Shown here piece by piece: positions 43,415 to 54,302 of a stretch of 64,000 nt of DNA. Positions within the stretch are counted from its first letter, which is position 1; each line of letters starts with the position of its first letter. The stretch comes from Rhizophagus clarus (Eukaryota > Glomeromycota > Glomeromycetes > Glomerales > Glomeraceae), in assembly GCA_015698045.1 (NCBI GenBank), contig BLAL01000213.1, forward strand, positions 1 to 64,000. The letters are read 5' to 3'. A model generated the notes under the pieces. That model worked only from the letters and a program-made list of their open reading frames with translations, searched no databases and was not told where the DNA came from. A program made the translations under genes and the position numbers.

Positions 43415-44950
43415 TTAATCAGTTTCAGTAATTACCAAACTGTACTGATCAGTTTCAGTATCAGAGTGGTTTTAGTTTTTACGGTTTACTAAACTAAAAC
43501 TTTTGGTAAATTTACTGATCAGTTTCAGTAACTGCGGTTTCAGTACCAGTTTTGCGATTTACTGAACTAAATTACCAAATCAATTTAACTAAATAATATA
43601 ATAAAAAAATGTTGTGAAATGCTTTTTATTAGTTATTTTGATAAAACAAACCGTTTCACAGTAATGTTTTATCACTTTAATTAAGAAACATTGCAAAATG
43701 TTTTTATTCGTTAATCTAATAAAAAATAACTATTCGCAACTTTTTTTTTGTCATTTTAACAAATAACGTTGCGAAACATTAATTGGATAAAAAAAATCAA
43801 TCGCAACAGTTTTTTGTCAATATAATTATAAAACCATTGCAAAAAGTTTTTGTTAGTTAATTTTAATAAAAAAAAACAGTTTGCAACGTTTTTTTTATCA
43901 CTTTAATAAAAACGTTGCAAAACGTTTTTATGAGTTAATTTTAATAAAAAATGTTTCACAATATTTTTTTTTTGTCACTTTAATAAAAATGTTGCACAAC
44001 GTTTTTATTAGCTAATTTTAATAAAAAAAACATTTCACAACATTTTTTTTGTTGCTTTAATTAAAAAATGTTGCGAAATGTTTTTTATTAATTAATTTAA
44101 TAAAAAAAATATGTTGCAAAACATTTGAGTTAATTTTAATAAAAAAAATATTTCGCAACATTTTTTGTTACTTTAGTTAAAAAACATTGCAAAACATTTT
44201 TTATTAACTAATTTAATAAAAAAAATGGTTTGCTACATTTTTTTTTATCTCTATAATAAAAATGTTGCGAAACATTTTTATGAGCTAATTTTAATAAAAA
44301 AAACATTTCGCAACATTTTTTTTTGTTGCTTTAATTAAAAAACATTGCAAAATGTTTTTTAATAGTTAGTTTAATAAAAAAAATGTTTTACTATGTTTTT
44401 TTTGTTGCTTTAGTTAAAAAATGTTGCGAAACGTTTTTTATCAGTTAATTTAATAAAAAAATGGTTTGCTACATTTTTTTTTGTCTCTATAATAAAAATG
44501 TTATGAAACGTTTTTATGAGTTAATTTTAATAAAAAAAATATTTCACAATGTTTTTTTTGTTGCTTTAATTAAAAAAACGTTGTAAAATATTTTTATCAG
44601 TTAATTTAATAAAAAAAACATTTCGCTACATTTTTTTTGTCTCTATAATAAAAATGTTGCAAAACATTTTATAAGCTAATTTTAATAAAAAAACGTTTTA
44701 CAACATTTTTTTTGTTGCTTTAATTAAAAAATGTTGCGAAACATTTTTTAATAGTTAGTTTAATAAAAAAAATGTTTTGCTACATTTTTTTTGTTGCTTT
44801 AGTTAAAAAATGTTGCAAAACGTTTTTTATCAGTTAATTTAATAAAAAAATATTTTGCTACGTTTTTTTTGTCTCTATAATAAAAATGTTGTGAAACATT
44901 TATTTTAATAAAAAATGTTTCATAACATTTTTTTGTTGCTTTAATTAAAA
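43415..44950. mobile_element. array element, copy 3
   Basis: The left side holds ATCAGTTTCAGTAATTACC and GTTTACTAAACTAAAACTTTT, related to the ends of copies 1 and 2. From 43600 to 44950 at least eighteen units alternate between AAAATGTTGCGAAACGTTTTT and TTCGCAACATTTTTTTTGTT, with TTAATTTTAATAAAAAA and GTCTCTATAATAAAA spacers, period about 75 or 150 bp. The right end with AAAACTGA words is missing. This is the best-preserved array of the family. Confidence 0.6.
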
Positions 44951-44987
44951 AAAAAAGAATTTTAAGTAATATAATAATTAAAGAATA

Positions 44988-45928
44988 CAGTCCCTGGCAA
45001 AAGTAATGGCAGTCAGGTTTTTTAATATAATGCATAAATTTTATAATGAAATTATGAAATTTTTTTTTATTTTCAGAAAGAGGAGTCAAAAATACATATA
45101 TTTTATTATTTAATAAATATTGGGTTTGACCTCTATCTGTATCAAAATATGCTTCAATTTGATTTTGCATGCTATTATCGTTAATAACCTTGCTATCAAT
45201 AACTATACTATTTTTGAAATTATTTCACTCCTTTCTAAATAAATTGAGAAATAGCTTGTACCATTTTTTTCCTTTTTTGCATTATCATTTTCTTAATATA
45301 CTGCATCAAAAACAAACAAAAATTTTCATTGGAATTTGAGATCTGGGCTTTAAAATGAACAAAAAAAAAAAATCATTATTAAAAGAAAAATTTTCATACT
45401 ACCTTAAATATCATGGATATAATTATTTTATATCATCATAAGAAAAAGCTTATCAATGGTCTAAAAAAACGTTTGATTAGTCAAAAATACATATATTTCA
45501 AAGTATTCACAATGAAAATTAAAAAAATGTGAAATGATGATCATTTTGATTCTGGCAGTAATTTTTATAATATAAGTTTAGTGCGACACTTTGAATAAAA
45601 ATATTCAGAATTTTGGCATTTTTTGTAAGAAAGGAATACATTGTTTTATACAAATGCAAAAATTTCCAGTTCAATTAGAAATTTCCTAAAAATTTGTTTC
45701 ATGAAAAAGTTACCAGTCTCGTAAGTAGAATTTATTGTAATAGAAGTTATTGTGGGTAATAAAACAGGAATAATGTCAGTATTTGAAATTACTTTTTTTT
45801 ATTGCTTTTTAAATGAGCATATCACTGTTCAATTTGGTATAATAAGTAATGATTTAATCAAGGTAGTAATGAAGTTATAACCAAATTAAGAAGCAGTATT
45901 CTCACCACCATTACTTTCGCCAGGTCTG
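44988..45928. mobile_element. mariner/Tc1-like non-autonomous element
   Basis: Ends CAGTCCCTGGCAAAAGTAAT (from 44988) and the complement of CAGACCTGGCGAAAGTAATG (to 45928), each flanked by TA. Length 941 bp. The minus strand near the left end reads Met-Gln-Asn-Gln-Ile-Glu-Ala-Tyr-Phe-Asp then degrades, so a small remnant of an internal gene may persist, but no DDE block is seen. Confidence 0.6.
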
Positions 45929-46788
45929 TATATTATAAATATGAGAAAAAAAAAATTTAAAAAATATTATATATAAAATATATATATTACTAATTGTAAT
46001 ATAAATTAAAATTAATTAGTAAAATCATTTTAACTAAGCTTAATGCATTTTAATAATATTAAAAATACTACATATTATATAATAATAATTAAATATTAAA
46101 TTAATGATTATAAAATTATTGCTAAAATTCAGCTTATTAAATTTAAACACCTGCTAATAAATTGTGTTACGTGTCTAAGTAGAGTGATACAGGTCAGGGG
46201 GGTACAAGTACTCATACCGTATAAGGACTATTTTCATATAGAACGGAAGAATCATCATATAGTAATTCATTCTTCTATATGAATCAGGGCGCATCGCTTA
46301 TGATTTGAGATCTCGATATGGCTTTTAGGTTATAAAATTTGCTTTGATGGCTCATGCCGTTCGGATCTTTATTACTTAGTGATAGATAAGTTTTGAATTT
46401 CGTGTGTTGCAGGGTATAATATAAATATGTATTTAATTTGACTTTTCTTGGCAAATAAATGTTTGTTTTTTTTAACGAACTCATTTACATGATTGGCAAT
46501 TTATATTGGCTGCATCTAAAAAATAATTCTTGTCCTACAAATTTTAATTAAATTATATGCATCTTTATACAATTCAAACGCAAATCCTGATTTATCCGTC
46601 TGAAATCTAAACAAATAAAAAAAACGATCCAATGATTTTATTACATCCTTTAAACAGGATTTCTTCTATAACCTATAAAAATGGACGAATTCTTTTTCCT
46701 CATAATTCTTTAAATTTTAATTGTTTTACCTTTTAATATTTAATTTTTTTTTATTAATATAATAATAATTATAATAACAAATTAAAAA
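45929..46788. other. spacer at the edge of the gene island
   Basis: No supported gene. 46185-46470 is less AT-rich (ACAGGTCAGGGGGGTACAAG) but broken in all frames. The stretch before 46789 is the likely promoter/leader of the Cys-rich protein gene; no clear TATA box. Confidence 0.35.
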
Positions 46789-47315
46789 ATGTTTTTTAAT
46801 AAATATTATTATTATTATTATTATTACATTCTTTATTATCTCATTTTCACAATCTTACAAAATAATATCACATCAAGTTTTAGCATATCATATAATGATT
46901 TGAAAGAAAATCAAATTATCGATTTAATATATTTTCCATGTCATGGATATTGTATTAAATTAAATCGAGATTCACATGTGAATCAGTTATCATCAATTAC
47001 AAATCCATTCTTATTTAAGAAAATTCAGGAAAACATCTGGTAAATAAAAAAAAAATAATTCCATTTTAATATTGTTTATGGCGCAATCAAACTTAAAAAT
47101 AAAAAAATAATTTAGTGACGAATTCATGTTAAAATCTTTGAAAAGATTTAATTTAAACAACAACAACTGTCAAGCTATTAAGGTTAAATTAACTAAGGAT
47201 AAAAGTAAGTAGATTAATTTAATATTATTTTATGAATCCCATTTATTTGATTAGTAATTTCATTTATTTTGATTTAGTTTTAATAGAGAAGGAAAACATA
47301 CATAACATTGATGAC

Positions 47316-47346
<31 letters not shown>

Positions 47347-47861
47347 TAACTTCTTCCACCGTTTCCACTTTCAAAGTTGATAAAGAAATTTCAATGCATA
47401 CTTGTGAAGCATTTAACACAATATGTGATGAAATTCTTACAGAATGTTCAGATAATATGATAAAAATTAATGAATGTTCACAATTATCAACAAATCAATT
47501 TACATCAAAATGTTATTGTAAAAATAATAATAATTATTATAACGACAATCAAGAAATTATTTCGTTCTCGAAAACAATTTCAAACATGTTACAATCTGGT
47601 AATATTAAAATTACTTCGGAACATTGTAGATTTAATTGTTACGATTATAGAAAAGTTTGTAATGAAATTTGTAAAAAGTCATCGATTGGCGGTAATTTCA
47701 TGAAATTATTTGAAGATAATGGAAAACCGATTATAAACTTTTGTAATTATAATTATCAAGATGATACATATAAATTAAATTGTATTTGTGATAGCGGAAT
47801 TCAAAGAACCAATAGAATATTAGATTTTTTTAGATATAGATGTGAAATTGATTCAATTTAG
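46789..47861 (+). CDS. Cys-rich secreted-type protein, two exons
   Basis: Proposed exons 46789-47039 and 47255-47861 (donor TG|GTAAAT, acceptor TTGATTAG|T) join in phase: 858 bases, 285 codons plus stop. The start ATG 46789 is followed by Tyr-rich residues and a hydrophobic stretch to about residue 24, a plausible signal segment. After a poly-Ser run (TCATCA microsatellite, 47311-47348) the second exon has about 15 Cys residues in patterns such as Cys-x5-Cys-x7-Cys, Cys-Tyr-Cys, Cys-x3-Cys-x6-Cys-x3-Cys and Cys-Ile-Cys, implying disulphides in a secreted or lumenal domain. No family recognised. If the intron is not used, there would be two separate genes, the second from ATG 47232 lacking a good signal. 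A possible secreted effector-type protein, by inference only. Confidence 0.55.
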
Positions 47862-48613
47862 ATTCAATAGAATTTTAATTTTATTTTATTTTTTTTATTT
47901 TATTTTATTTATTTTATTTATTTTTGAAACCGGTTAAATAATAAAAAAAAAAAAAAAAAATCTGACACAGCCCAAATTTTTTTTTTTTGTATAACAAGTG
48001 ATATTACCAAGATAAGAAAATATGGATGTGTCACTTTTTGATTGTGTGTAACTCGTGTCACTTAAACTAGTAAAGTGTTGTTGCGATTCTTATGTTACAT
48101 TTGAATTTTTAAGTTTAGGTTTTATTCATTTGGGCGTAACAAAATATTTACATGTTCTATTCTATCCTAAATACAAAAAAAAAAAAAAAAAAAATGATTT
48201 TTAGTCCTTTTTTTTGTTGCTATTAATATTAATATTATTTGACTGTAATTACATCCGAAATTATTTACAAAAAAATTCTTTTTTTTTTTTTAAGTATATC
48301 TAATGAAATGAAGAAATTTTAGCTTTAGTTTTTGCTATGATTTTATATTTGTAATAATCTATACTAAATAATCAAATCAAATAACTTTTTTTTTTTTTCA
48401 AAGGGAAATTAACTTTTTACCTTTTTTATATTGCTAGAATATTTAATTAATAATAAAAAAAAAAATAACAGGTTTTAAAATTTTTTTTCTTTTTTTTTTT
48501 TTAACCCTTTTAAATCCCAACCATCAATTATGCAGAAATCTTACACGAAAAAAAAAAAAAATGTTCATTTTAAAAAAGAAATTTTTCCCTCCCCCCCAAA
48601 GAATGTAAATTAG
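47862..48613. other. convergent intergenic region, A/T homopolymers
   Basis: Separates the plus-strand Cys-rich gene from the minus-strand PHD gene. Contains AATAAA-type words (near 47938) usable as polyadenylation signals and many A or T runs of 10-20. No gene seen. Confidence 0.4.
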
Positions 48614-49921
48614 TTAAACCTGATTATGCTGACTATACTTTTGTTCAAGTAAATCCAATTTCTTCCATAAGTCCTCAGCCATCTGTAATGATTTAGGTTT
48701 AGGTTCCGAAGAATCATCAATATCCATCCCAACTGCTACGGCTTTTGGACAGTGTGTTAGAATAAATTCACGAATTTGACTCATTCTAATAATTGCTCTG
48801 GAATAAGGAACAGGATTTGGCCAGTCATAAGGTCGAGATATCGGTTTATCTGAAACTGATGTTTCAAATTGACGAATTTCAACGTTTACGTTACTTGGCC
48901 TAAGAGGTGTTTCATATTTTTGCAGCTTACACTTTTTTCTCTTTGGGATTTCTGAAAAAAAAAAAAGAATATTTTATTGGATTTAATAATAATAAGAGAT
49001 ATTAAAAGATAATTATTATAAATATAAGGAAACAAAAGAATTTTTTTTATAATAAAAAGGTTTTTTATATTTTACCTTCTACGTCGTGATGATTATTGTA
49101 ATTACGATGAAGATGATTGTTCCCCATTTTATATCTTCCAATTTCTAAAAAAGACGTAGACATGAATGGAGAAAGTGAAGGAGTGGTATGTGAAGACCCA
49201 TTTTTAAATTTCTTAGTAGAATGACCACTTGCACCGGAAGAAGAGGAAGTTGACGATGAAGGAGAAAGCCTATTGTTCAGTTGACAATCTTCTTCGCTAT
49301 TAAATGAATAGACGAGGGAAAAAAAGCAGAGGGTAGAGGAAAAAAAAACCTGTAAAGTTAATACTTAACTACACTTGAGCCATTTTTTATCTTTTTCAAA
49401 TAAGAAAGAAAACGCCTAGAGTAACAAAATACTTTTTAAAAAGGTAAAAAATGATTAAAAGAAAAGGATTTTTATATTAATTACCTCGGACGAATTTCTG
49501 GAATAATGGGATCTGACACACCGGTACATAATTGACAATAGTAGTCACCATTAAACTCACCACTGTCATTAAGTTTAATCATTACGCATGTTGTATGGTA
49601 CCATAAATGACAAGTATCGCATTGTATCCAACGACCATCGAAACCTAAAAATAATAAAATATTATTTAATAAAATTTTAGTTTAAAAAATCTTTTTTGTT
49701 GAAATTGAAAAAATAAATATCAAAAACAAAAATATTCAGATTTTGCAAAATTTAACTTCAAATACCAAAACAACATAATAATAAAGAATATAAAGAAAAG
49801 AATAAAAAATGAACTTACTTTCTTCCTTCTTACACTTTGCACATAGGTTATTTTTCTTTCGACTTGAATGTTTATTGAAGAAGAGGTCTTGCTCGCTATT
49901 TCTTCTTGCCGTACGACCCAT
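48614..49921 (-). CDS. PHD-finger protein, four exons
   Basis: Exons 49921-49819, 49644-49485, 49296-49076 and 48951-48614 give 822 bases, 273 codons plus TAA, all introns GT..AG with correct phase. A PHD zinc finger (C4HC3) is complete across exons 1-2: Cys27-x2-Cys30, Cys43-x2-Cys46, His51-x2-Cys54, Cys71-x2-Cys74, with the usual aromatic pair in Leu-Trp-Tyr-His. PHD fingers bind histone H3 tails, so a nuclear chromatin role is likely. The remainder has a basic N-terminus, a Ser-rich linker, an Asn/His-rich patch and a C-terminal part ending in a Leu-rich helix (Lys-Leu-Asp-Leu-Leu-Glu-Gln-Lys) that I do not recognise. No SET or other catalytic domain. Start chosen at the first in-frame ATG; a stop lies upstream. 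Confidence 0.85.
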
Positions 49922-50426
49922 TTTTTCTGTCGATATTTGGATGGATGTCTAATATGGGCAACAATTGTAGGTTACCATAGTGTTACCACGGTGTTACCAT
50001 CAAAAGACCTAACACAAACGTTGAAAGACTATTTATGGTCATATTAGGGGACTTTTTTTTTTTTCAGTTATTTTTTTTCGTCAGCGGGTCAATTTAGTCA
50101 AGAGTAGTCTATCAATTGAAAATCACGAACTACCTGAAACTCAATCGTTTATCGGTTGATAATCTGTAGCGTGATATAAAAATTGCGTAACCTAAAAAGC
50201 TGCGTAACCATTTTTCATATGCGATCGAACCTTGGAATTTGGAAAAGTAAAAAAAAAAACTCTTTAGTAATAGTTTTTAAATTGAATCGTCACCGACAAC
50301 ATGACCGATCATACCCTTTATTAAAATCCGTTCATGCTTAAACTAGACCTGAAAAGGATTGATTTAAAAGAATGACAAGAAAATTTGTGATACTTTAGTA
50401 TTTGCTGTTTGTATTTAAATCATTCA

Positions 50427-50468
<42 letters not shown>

Positions 50469-50592
50469 GGGAAAAACATTTGTAAGAATGAATAATGGTG
50501 TTGGTGTGTGCGACTTTATATGGTAATATTTAATAAAAAAATTTTTTTTTTTTTTTTTTTTTTCAAAAAAAAACCATCACTTCTTTGATCGA
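49922..50592. other. divergent intergenic region
   Basis: Lies between the PHD gene (minus) and the paired-CxxC gene (plus). Has a near-duplicated phrase GTTACCATAGTGTTACCACGGTGTTACC (about 49969-49998) and A/T homopolymers of 40 and 20 bases (50428-50465, 50537-50562). No gene seen. Confidence 0.4.
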
Positions 50593-50621
50593 CCAATCAC
50601 GTGACAAGTATATATATATAT
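50593..50621 (+). promoter_or_regulatory. CCAAT, CACGTG and TATA boxes
   Basis: CCAATCACGTGAC at 50593-50605 combines a CCAAT pentamer with an E-box-type CACGTG. A GTATATATATATA stretch follows at 50608-50620. The order and spacing suit a core promoter for the gene starting at 50899, which would then have a 5' leader of about 250 bases. Confidence 0.45.
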
Positions 50622-50898
50622 TCGCTGAACACAAGATAAATCAAAAGAACCAATCAAATTTCTCGACTTATTTGGATTTAACGAATTTGATTAATTGCGT
50701 GTTGTGTACAAATTTGAATTGATGCGCATAATAATAATACATGTGCAGAAAATTCTTTTTGTTATTTTGCCATTATTGGGAGTTGTATTTTTCATGAGGA
50801 TATTAATACTATTAATACTGTGTTGCAAATAAAAAGAAAAAATACATATAAAATTGCAAAATAAATAGTTTCTATATACAAAAAAAAAGAAAAGAAAA

Positions 50899-51882
50899 AT
50901 GTACAATCATAATAATAATAATAATTATCATCATCAAACCATCCATTCCAAAGCGAATCCAGGTGGATTCATTGCACCAAATTCAATAAATCCAGTGGGA
51001 GGATTTATAAATCCAAATACAACCAATCCTGGTGGATTTCACGTACCAACTCAACCGATATATGATAAACATAGGAATTCAATACTAAGTCAATATCCTT
51101 CACCGTATCATCCTCCTCCATTAACTTCAGAAGATAATCGAAGGGATTCAATTTCAATTAAACAACATAATAATCATTTAGACAATAGTAATAATATTAA
51201 TAATATCGTTCAATCACCTATTAATATTACACCTTATCCACCATATAATGGTTATCCTCCATCACAAAAACAAACATTCAATCAAATAACGAATCCCGCG
51301 GATTTACAACGAAGATTTTATGGTATTTGTAAAGCATGTGGTGTACCTAATTCTGATTTTGCAGAATGTTCTACTTGTAAAAATTGGTTAATACAAATGG
51401 AAACGATGATAAAAGAAAGGAGATCTTTGATTGATCAACAATTGTGTACTAAATGTCAATTACCAAATCATGTACATGGTCAAATTGCTGCTTGTGCTAA
51501 ATGTGGATTTCCAAAATCTTGTTTAAAAGAATTAAATAAAGTTGCCATTAAGAAAGAAAATAAAAATGATGATGATGATAGTAATAACAGTAATAATAAT
51601 AACGATGAAAAAATTGGTTTGATTTGTGGAAATTGTAATAATCCGTTGGAAAATTATTTAAAATGTCCTACTTATCTTGAAATTGCTCAAAGAATGAGAA
51701 AAGAAAGAGAATGTTTACCTTACGAAGATCCTAATTTCGCTAAATTATCCAAAATAATTAAGGTACTATTATTATTTAAAGTTTTGCTGATATTATATTG
51801 TATGAAATATTATATTACATGAAATTAATCTTATCTATCCATTTTGTAGCAATATTCTGATCTTGCAAAACAAAATTCATAA
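50899..51882 (+). CDS. paired-CxxC zinc-binding protein, two exons
   Basis: Exons 50899-51762 and 51850-51882 (AAG|GTACTA ... TTTGTAG|CAA), 298 codons. The N-terminal half is Asn/Pro/His-rich and disordered, with Asn-Pro-Gly-Gly-Phe-type repeats (about residues 20-48). The C-terminal half has three Cys clusters: Cys-Lys-Ala-Cys...Cys-Ser-Thr-Cys, Cys-Thr-Lys-Cys...Cys-Ala-Lys-Cys and Cys-Gly-Asn-Cys...Cys. The first two are pairs of CxxC about 10-15 residues apart, as in zinc ribbons. They are separated by charged helices (Met-Ile-Lys-Glu-Arg-Arg-Ser; Arg-Met-Arg-Lys-Glu-Arg-Glu). An Asp/Asn microsatellite interrupts the domain. No named family recognised; protein or nucleic-acid binding is the likely role. 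Without the intron the protein would end in a hydrophobic, intron-derived tail. Confidence 0.7.
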
Positions 51883-52461
51883 TAATATTCATTCTAATAT
51901 CGAGATCGACTGTAAACTTAATGGAATTCATTATTCATTATTTCTTTGTTTTTTTTATTATTATAATCATATTTTATATATATATTTGATATGTATTATT
52001 TCCGCATGTATAATTAATATTATTAAAATAGGACATTTTTTTTAATTGAATTGTAAACGATTGTCCCGATATCATTATGTGTGACTGCTTTGCCTTTTAC
52101 ATAAATAATAAATTTATAAAGAATTTTTTATAGTAACATCAAAGGATCATCGGTGAAGTTATCGGGTGGAATTCTATAGATCGTCATATAAAAAATTTAA
52201 TTACTCCCGAAATAAAATTACCCGCACTCTCAAACAAAACACTCTTTAATTTAATGCCTCTAACTGTAGAAAATCTCAAATTGTTAATAATTTGCGGATT
52301 AATATGGCCATAATGCAGTCTAAGGAATACGCTGATTGTTTTCTCTTTCTTCTCTTTGCCTAATAAAATTTTGTGCCGTATAAACGTGACTTGCAAATAT
52401 GTTTCGGATTCTCTTACTATATGACGTATTTGTCCCCGTGAATCATTGTGTGATCCATGTG
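51883..52461. other. intergenic region
   Basis: No supported gene between the paired-CxxC gene and the SPRY gene. A minus-strand open stretch at 52396-52184 has no family resemblance and no ATG that fits. Confidence 0.35.
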
Positions 52462-52471
52462 TATATATAAG
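52462..52471 (+). promoter_or_regulatory. TATA box of the SPRY/PPxY gene
   Basis: TATATATAAG lies 62 bases before the ATG at 52533, with a T/C-rich leader (TTCTTTTCATTCTTTGTCGC) between. Good spacing for a compact fungal promoter. Confidence 0.55.
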
Positions 52472-52532
52472 CTAGATTTGGTATTATATTTAATAATTTA
52501 TTCTTTTCATTCTTTGTCGCTTATTATTCATA

Positions 52533-53603
52533 ATGAATTTAACAGCAAATTTGTTTTTATTTTTATTATTATTACCTTTCTTTAATTATGATTCATTAGT
52601 AATCGCTCAGGATAAAGATAGTAGTAATAAACATTATAGTGCTACTAGATATCTTGCTGGTTTAATGACATTATTATTATCATTATTCTTATGTTTTCGT
52701 TGTTGCCGAAATCGTAGATATGTTATCGTAGGAAATAATATTATTCCCGTTAGAAACATTACTACTCCTGTTAACACTTATGCTATGGATATTAGAGCGG
52801 ATGTTTCGTCTAATTCATCTCTCTCTCAATCTACACAACCTCCGCCTCCTTACACTGTTATAAATATTCCTCCAAAAATTCGTCCATCATCGGCTGAAAT
52901 ACTTGAGGCTGCTGAAAAATTTACGAGCGATAATCCTCCAAAAGATGATTTACCATCTCTTGAACAAATTGCTGATATAAAAAATCTTGGTGGTGCAAAA
53001 GCGTGGAAATTCACTTCTCATGAAAATTCTTACAGATCTAAAATAGTTTCTATTATTAATGATGGTAAAACTATTAAATTTTTAAAAAATCTTGACTGTA
53101 ATATACAAACAAATTATCCTTATTTTGTTCCTATCGTTGAAGGTGATAATCTTAAAGATGTTAAATCATTACATTATTTTGAAATTACCATTATTGAGAA
53201 TAGTGATCCTTTTAATACTGATATTGCTATCGGATTAACTACAAAACCTTACCCAGAATTTAGATTACCTGGTTTAAATTTATATTCTGTTGGTTATCAT
53301 TCTATTAATGGTAAAAAATATAATAATAATATTATTGGTATTGATTATGGTCCAAATTGGATAGAAGCTGGTGTTACTATTGGTTGTGGTTATGATTCTA
53401 ATAATGGTAATGTTTTTTTTACCAAAAATGGTCAGTTTTTAGACAATGCCTTTACTGATATAAATCATATTTGGTTTCCAACTATTGGTGCTAAAGGTCT
53501 TTGTACTATTGAAATCAATTTTGGTAATGATTTAAATAATGAATTTTTATATAAAGATGCTAGAGGTTATGGTCCTGATGGTTCTAATACAAATAATAAT
53601 TAG
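52533..53603 (+). CDS. Ssh4/Ear1-like SPRY membrane adaptor with PPxY motif
   Basis: Single exon, 356 codons. A signal-type hydrophobic segment (residues 5-24) is followed by a transmembrane helix (about 40-56) and a Cys-Cys-Arg-Asn-Arg-Arg stop-transfer. Residues 103-107 are Pro-Pro-Pro-Pro-Tyr, which contains a PPxY motif, the ligand of the WW domains of Rsp5/NEDD4 ligases. A SPRY domain fills about 213-332, with Leu-His-Tyr-Phe-Glu-Ile-Thr, Ile-Ala-Ile-Gly-Leu, Arg-Leu-Pro-Gly, Val-Phe-Phe-Thr-Lys-Asn-Gly and Trp-Phe-Pro-Thr-Ile-Gly-Ala. Yeast Ssh4 and Ear1 have the same layout and sort membrane cargo into the endosome/vacuole through Rsp5. The protein is clearly related to the 27485-28672 product over the SPRY domain and the region before it (Phe-Thr-x-Asp-x-Pro-Pro), so the two are paralogues. 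Tail is Asn-rich. Confidence 0.87.
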   Translation: MNLTANLFLFLLLLPFFNYDSLVIAQDKDSSNKHYSATRYLAGLMTLLLSLFLCFRCCRNRRYVIVGNNIIPVRNITTPVNTYAMDIRADVSSNSSLSQSTQPPPPYTVINIPPKIRPSSAEILEAAEKFTSDNPPKDDLPSLEQIADIKNLGGAKAWKFTSHENSYRSKIVSIINDGKTIKFLKNLDCNIQTNYPYFVPIVEGDNLKDVKSLHYFEITIIENSDPFNTDIAIGLTTKPYPEFRLPGLNLYSVGYHSINGKKYNNNIIGIDYGPNWIEAGVTIGCGYDSNNGNVFFTKNGQFLDNAFTDINHIWFPTIGAKGLCTIEINFGNDLNNEFLYKDARGYGPDGSNTNNN

Positions 53604-54302
53604 TAAAAATTATAACTTATAATATATTATTAATTTTAAATAATTGTTTTTAAATAATTTAAAAGTATTAAGTTAATAAGTTAATTAATAATTTAATAAT
53701 AATCTTTATTTAAATTTTTTTTAATTTTTAATTATAATTAAAATTTTTTTAATAAAAAAAAAAAAATAAATTTAACAATTTAAAAAATTTTTGATTGGTT
53801 TAAAATATTTGTTTTTAATTATTATTAATAATAATGTAATACAGTATATTATATTTTATTAAATTAAAATAAATTGTTATTATAAATTTATTTTAAAAAG
53901 TTTAATTTTTTATTATATTGCAAACATAAAAGATTATATATAAATTATTTACTTTTTTATAAATATTATATATATAGTTTTTTAAAATATTATATATTAA
54001 AATAATAAAATTATTATTAATTATTAATATTTTTTATATATAAGTTTTTATTACTTAAGTATTACATTAATAGATCTTAATACTAATTTTTAATCAGGAT
54101 TTATTAAATCTTAATAGCTATAATTTATACTTTTTTTTTTTTTAATAAATATAATGTGTTTAATGTAATTTATTAAAAAAGAGAAATATAATACATAACT
54201 AAGTAGTAACTTTACAATTTTATATAAATAATGCTAAATATTATAATATCATTGTTGTAAATTCTAAAATATAATAATCTATCCTAATTAATTAAATGAA
54301 TT
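53604..54302. other. AT-rich convergent intergenic region
   Basis: Nearly pure A/T between two convergent genes (SPRY gene plus, OSBP gene minus). AATAAA-like words occur on both strands. No gene. Confidence 0.45.

Noticed and set aside
44799..45170. 123-codon frame on the minus strand
   Set aside because: Spans the border between an array element and a mariner-like element, so it cannot be one gene; only a small remnant inside the latter is possible.
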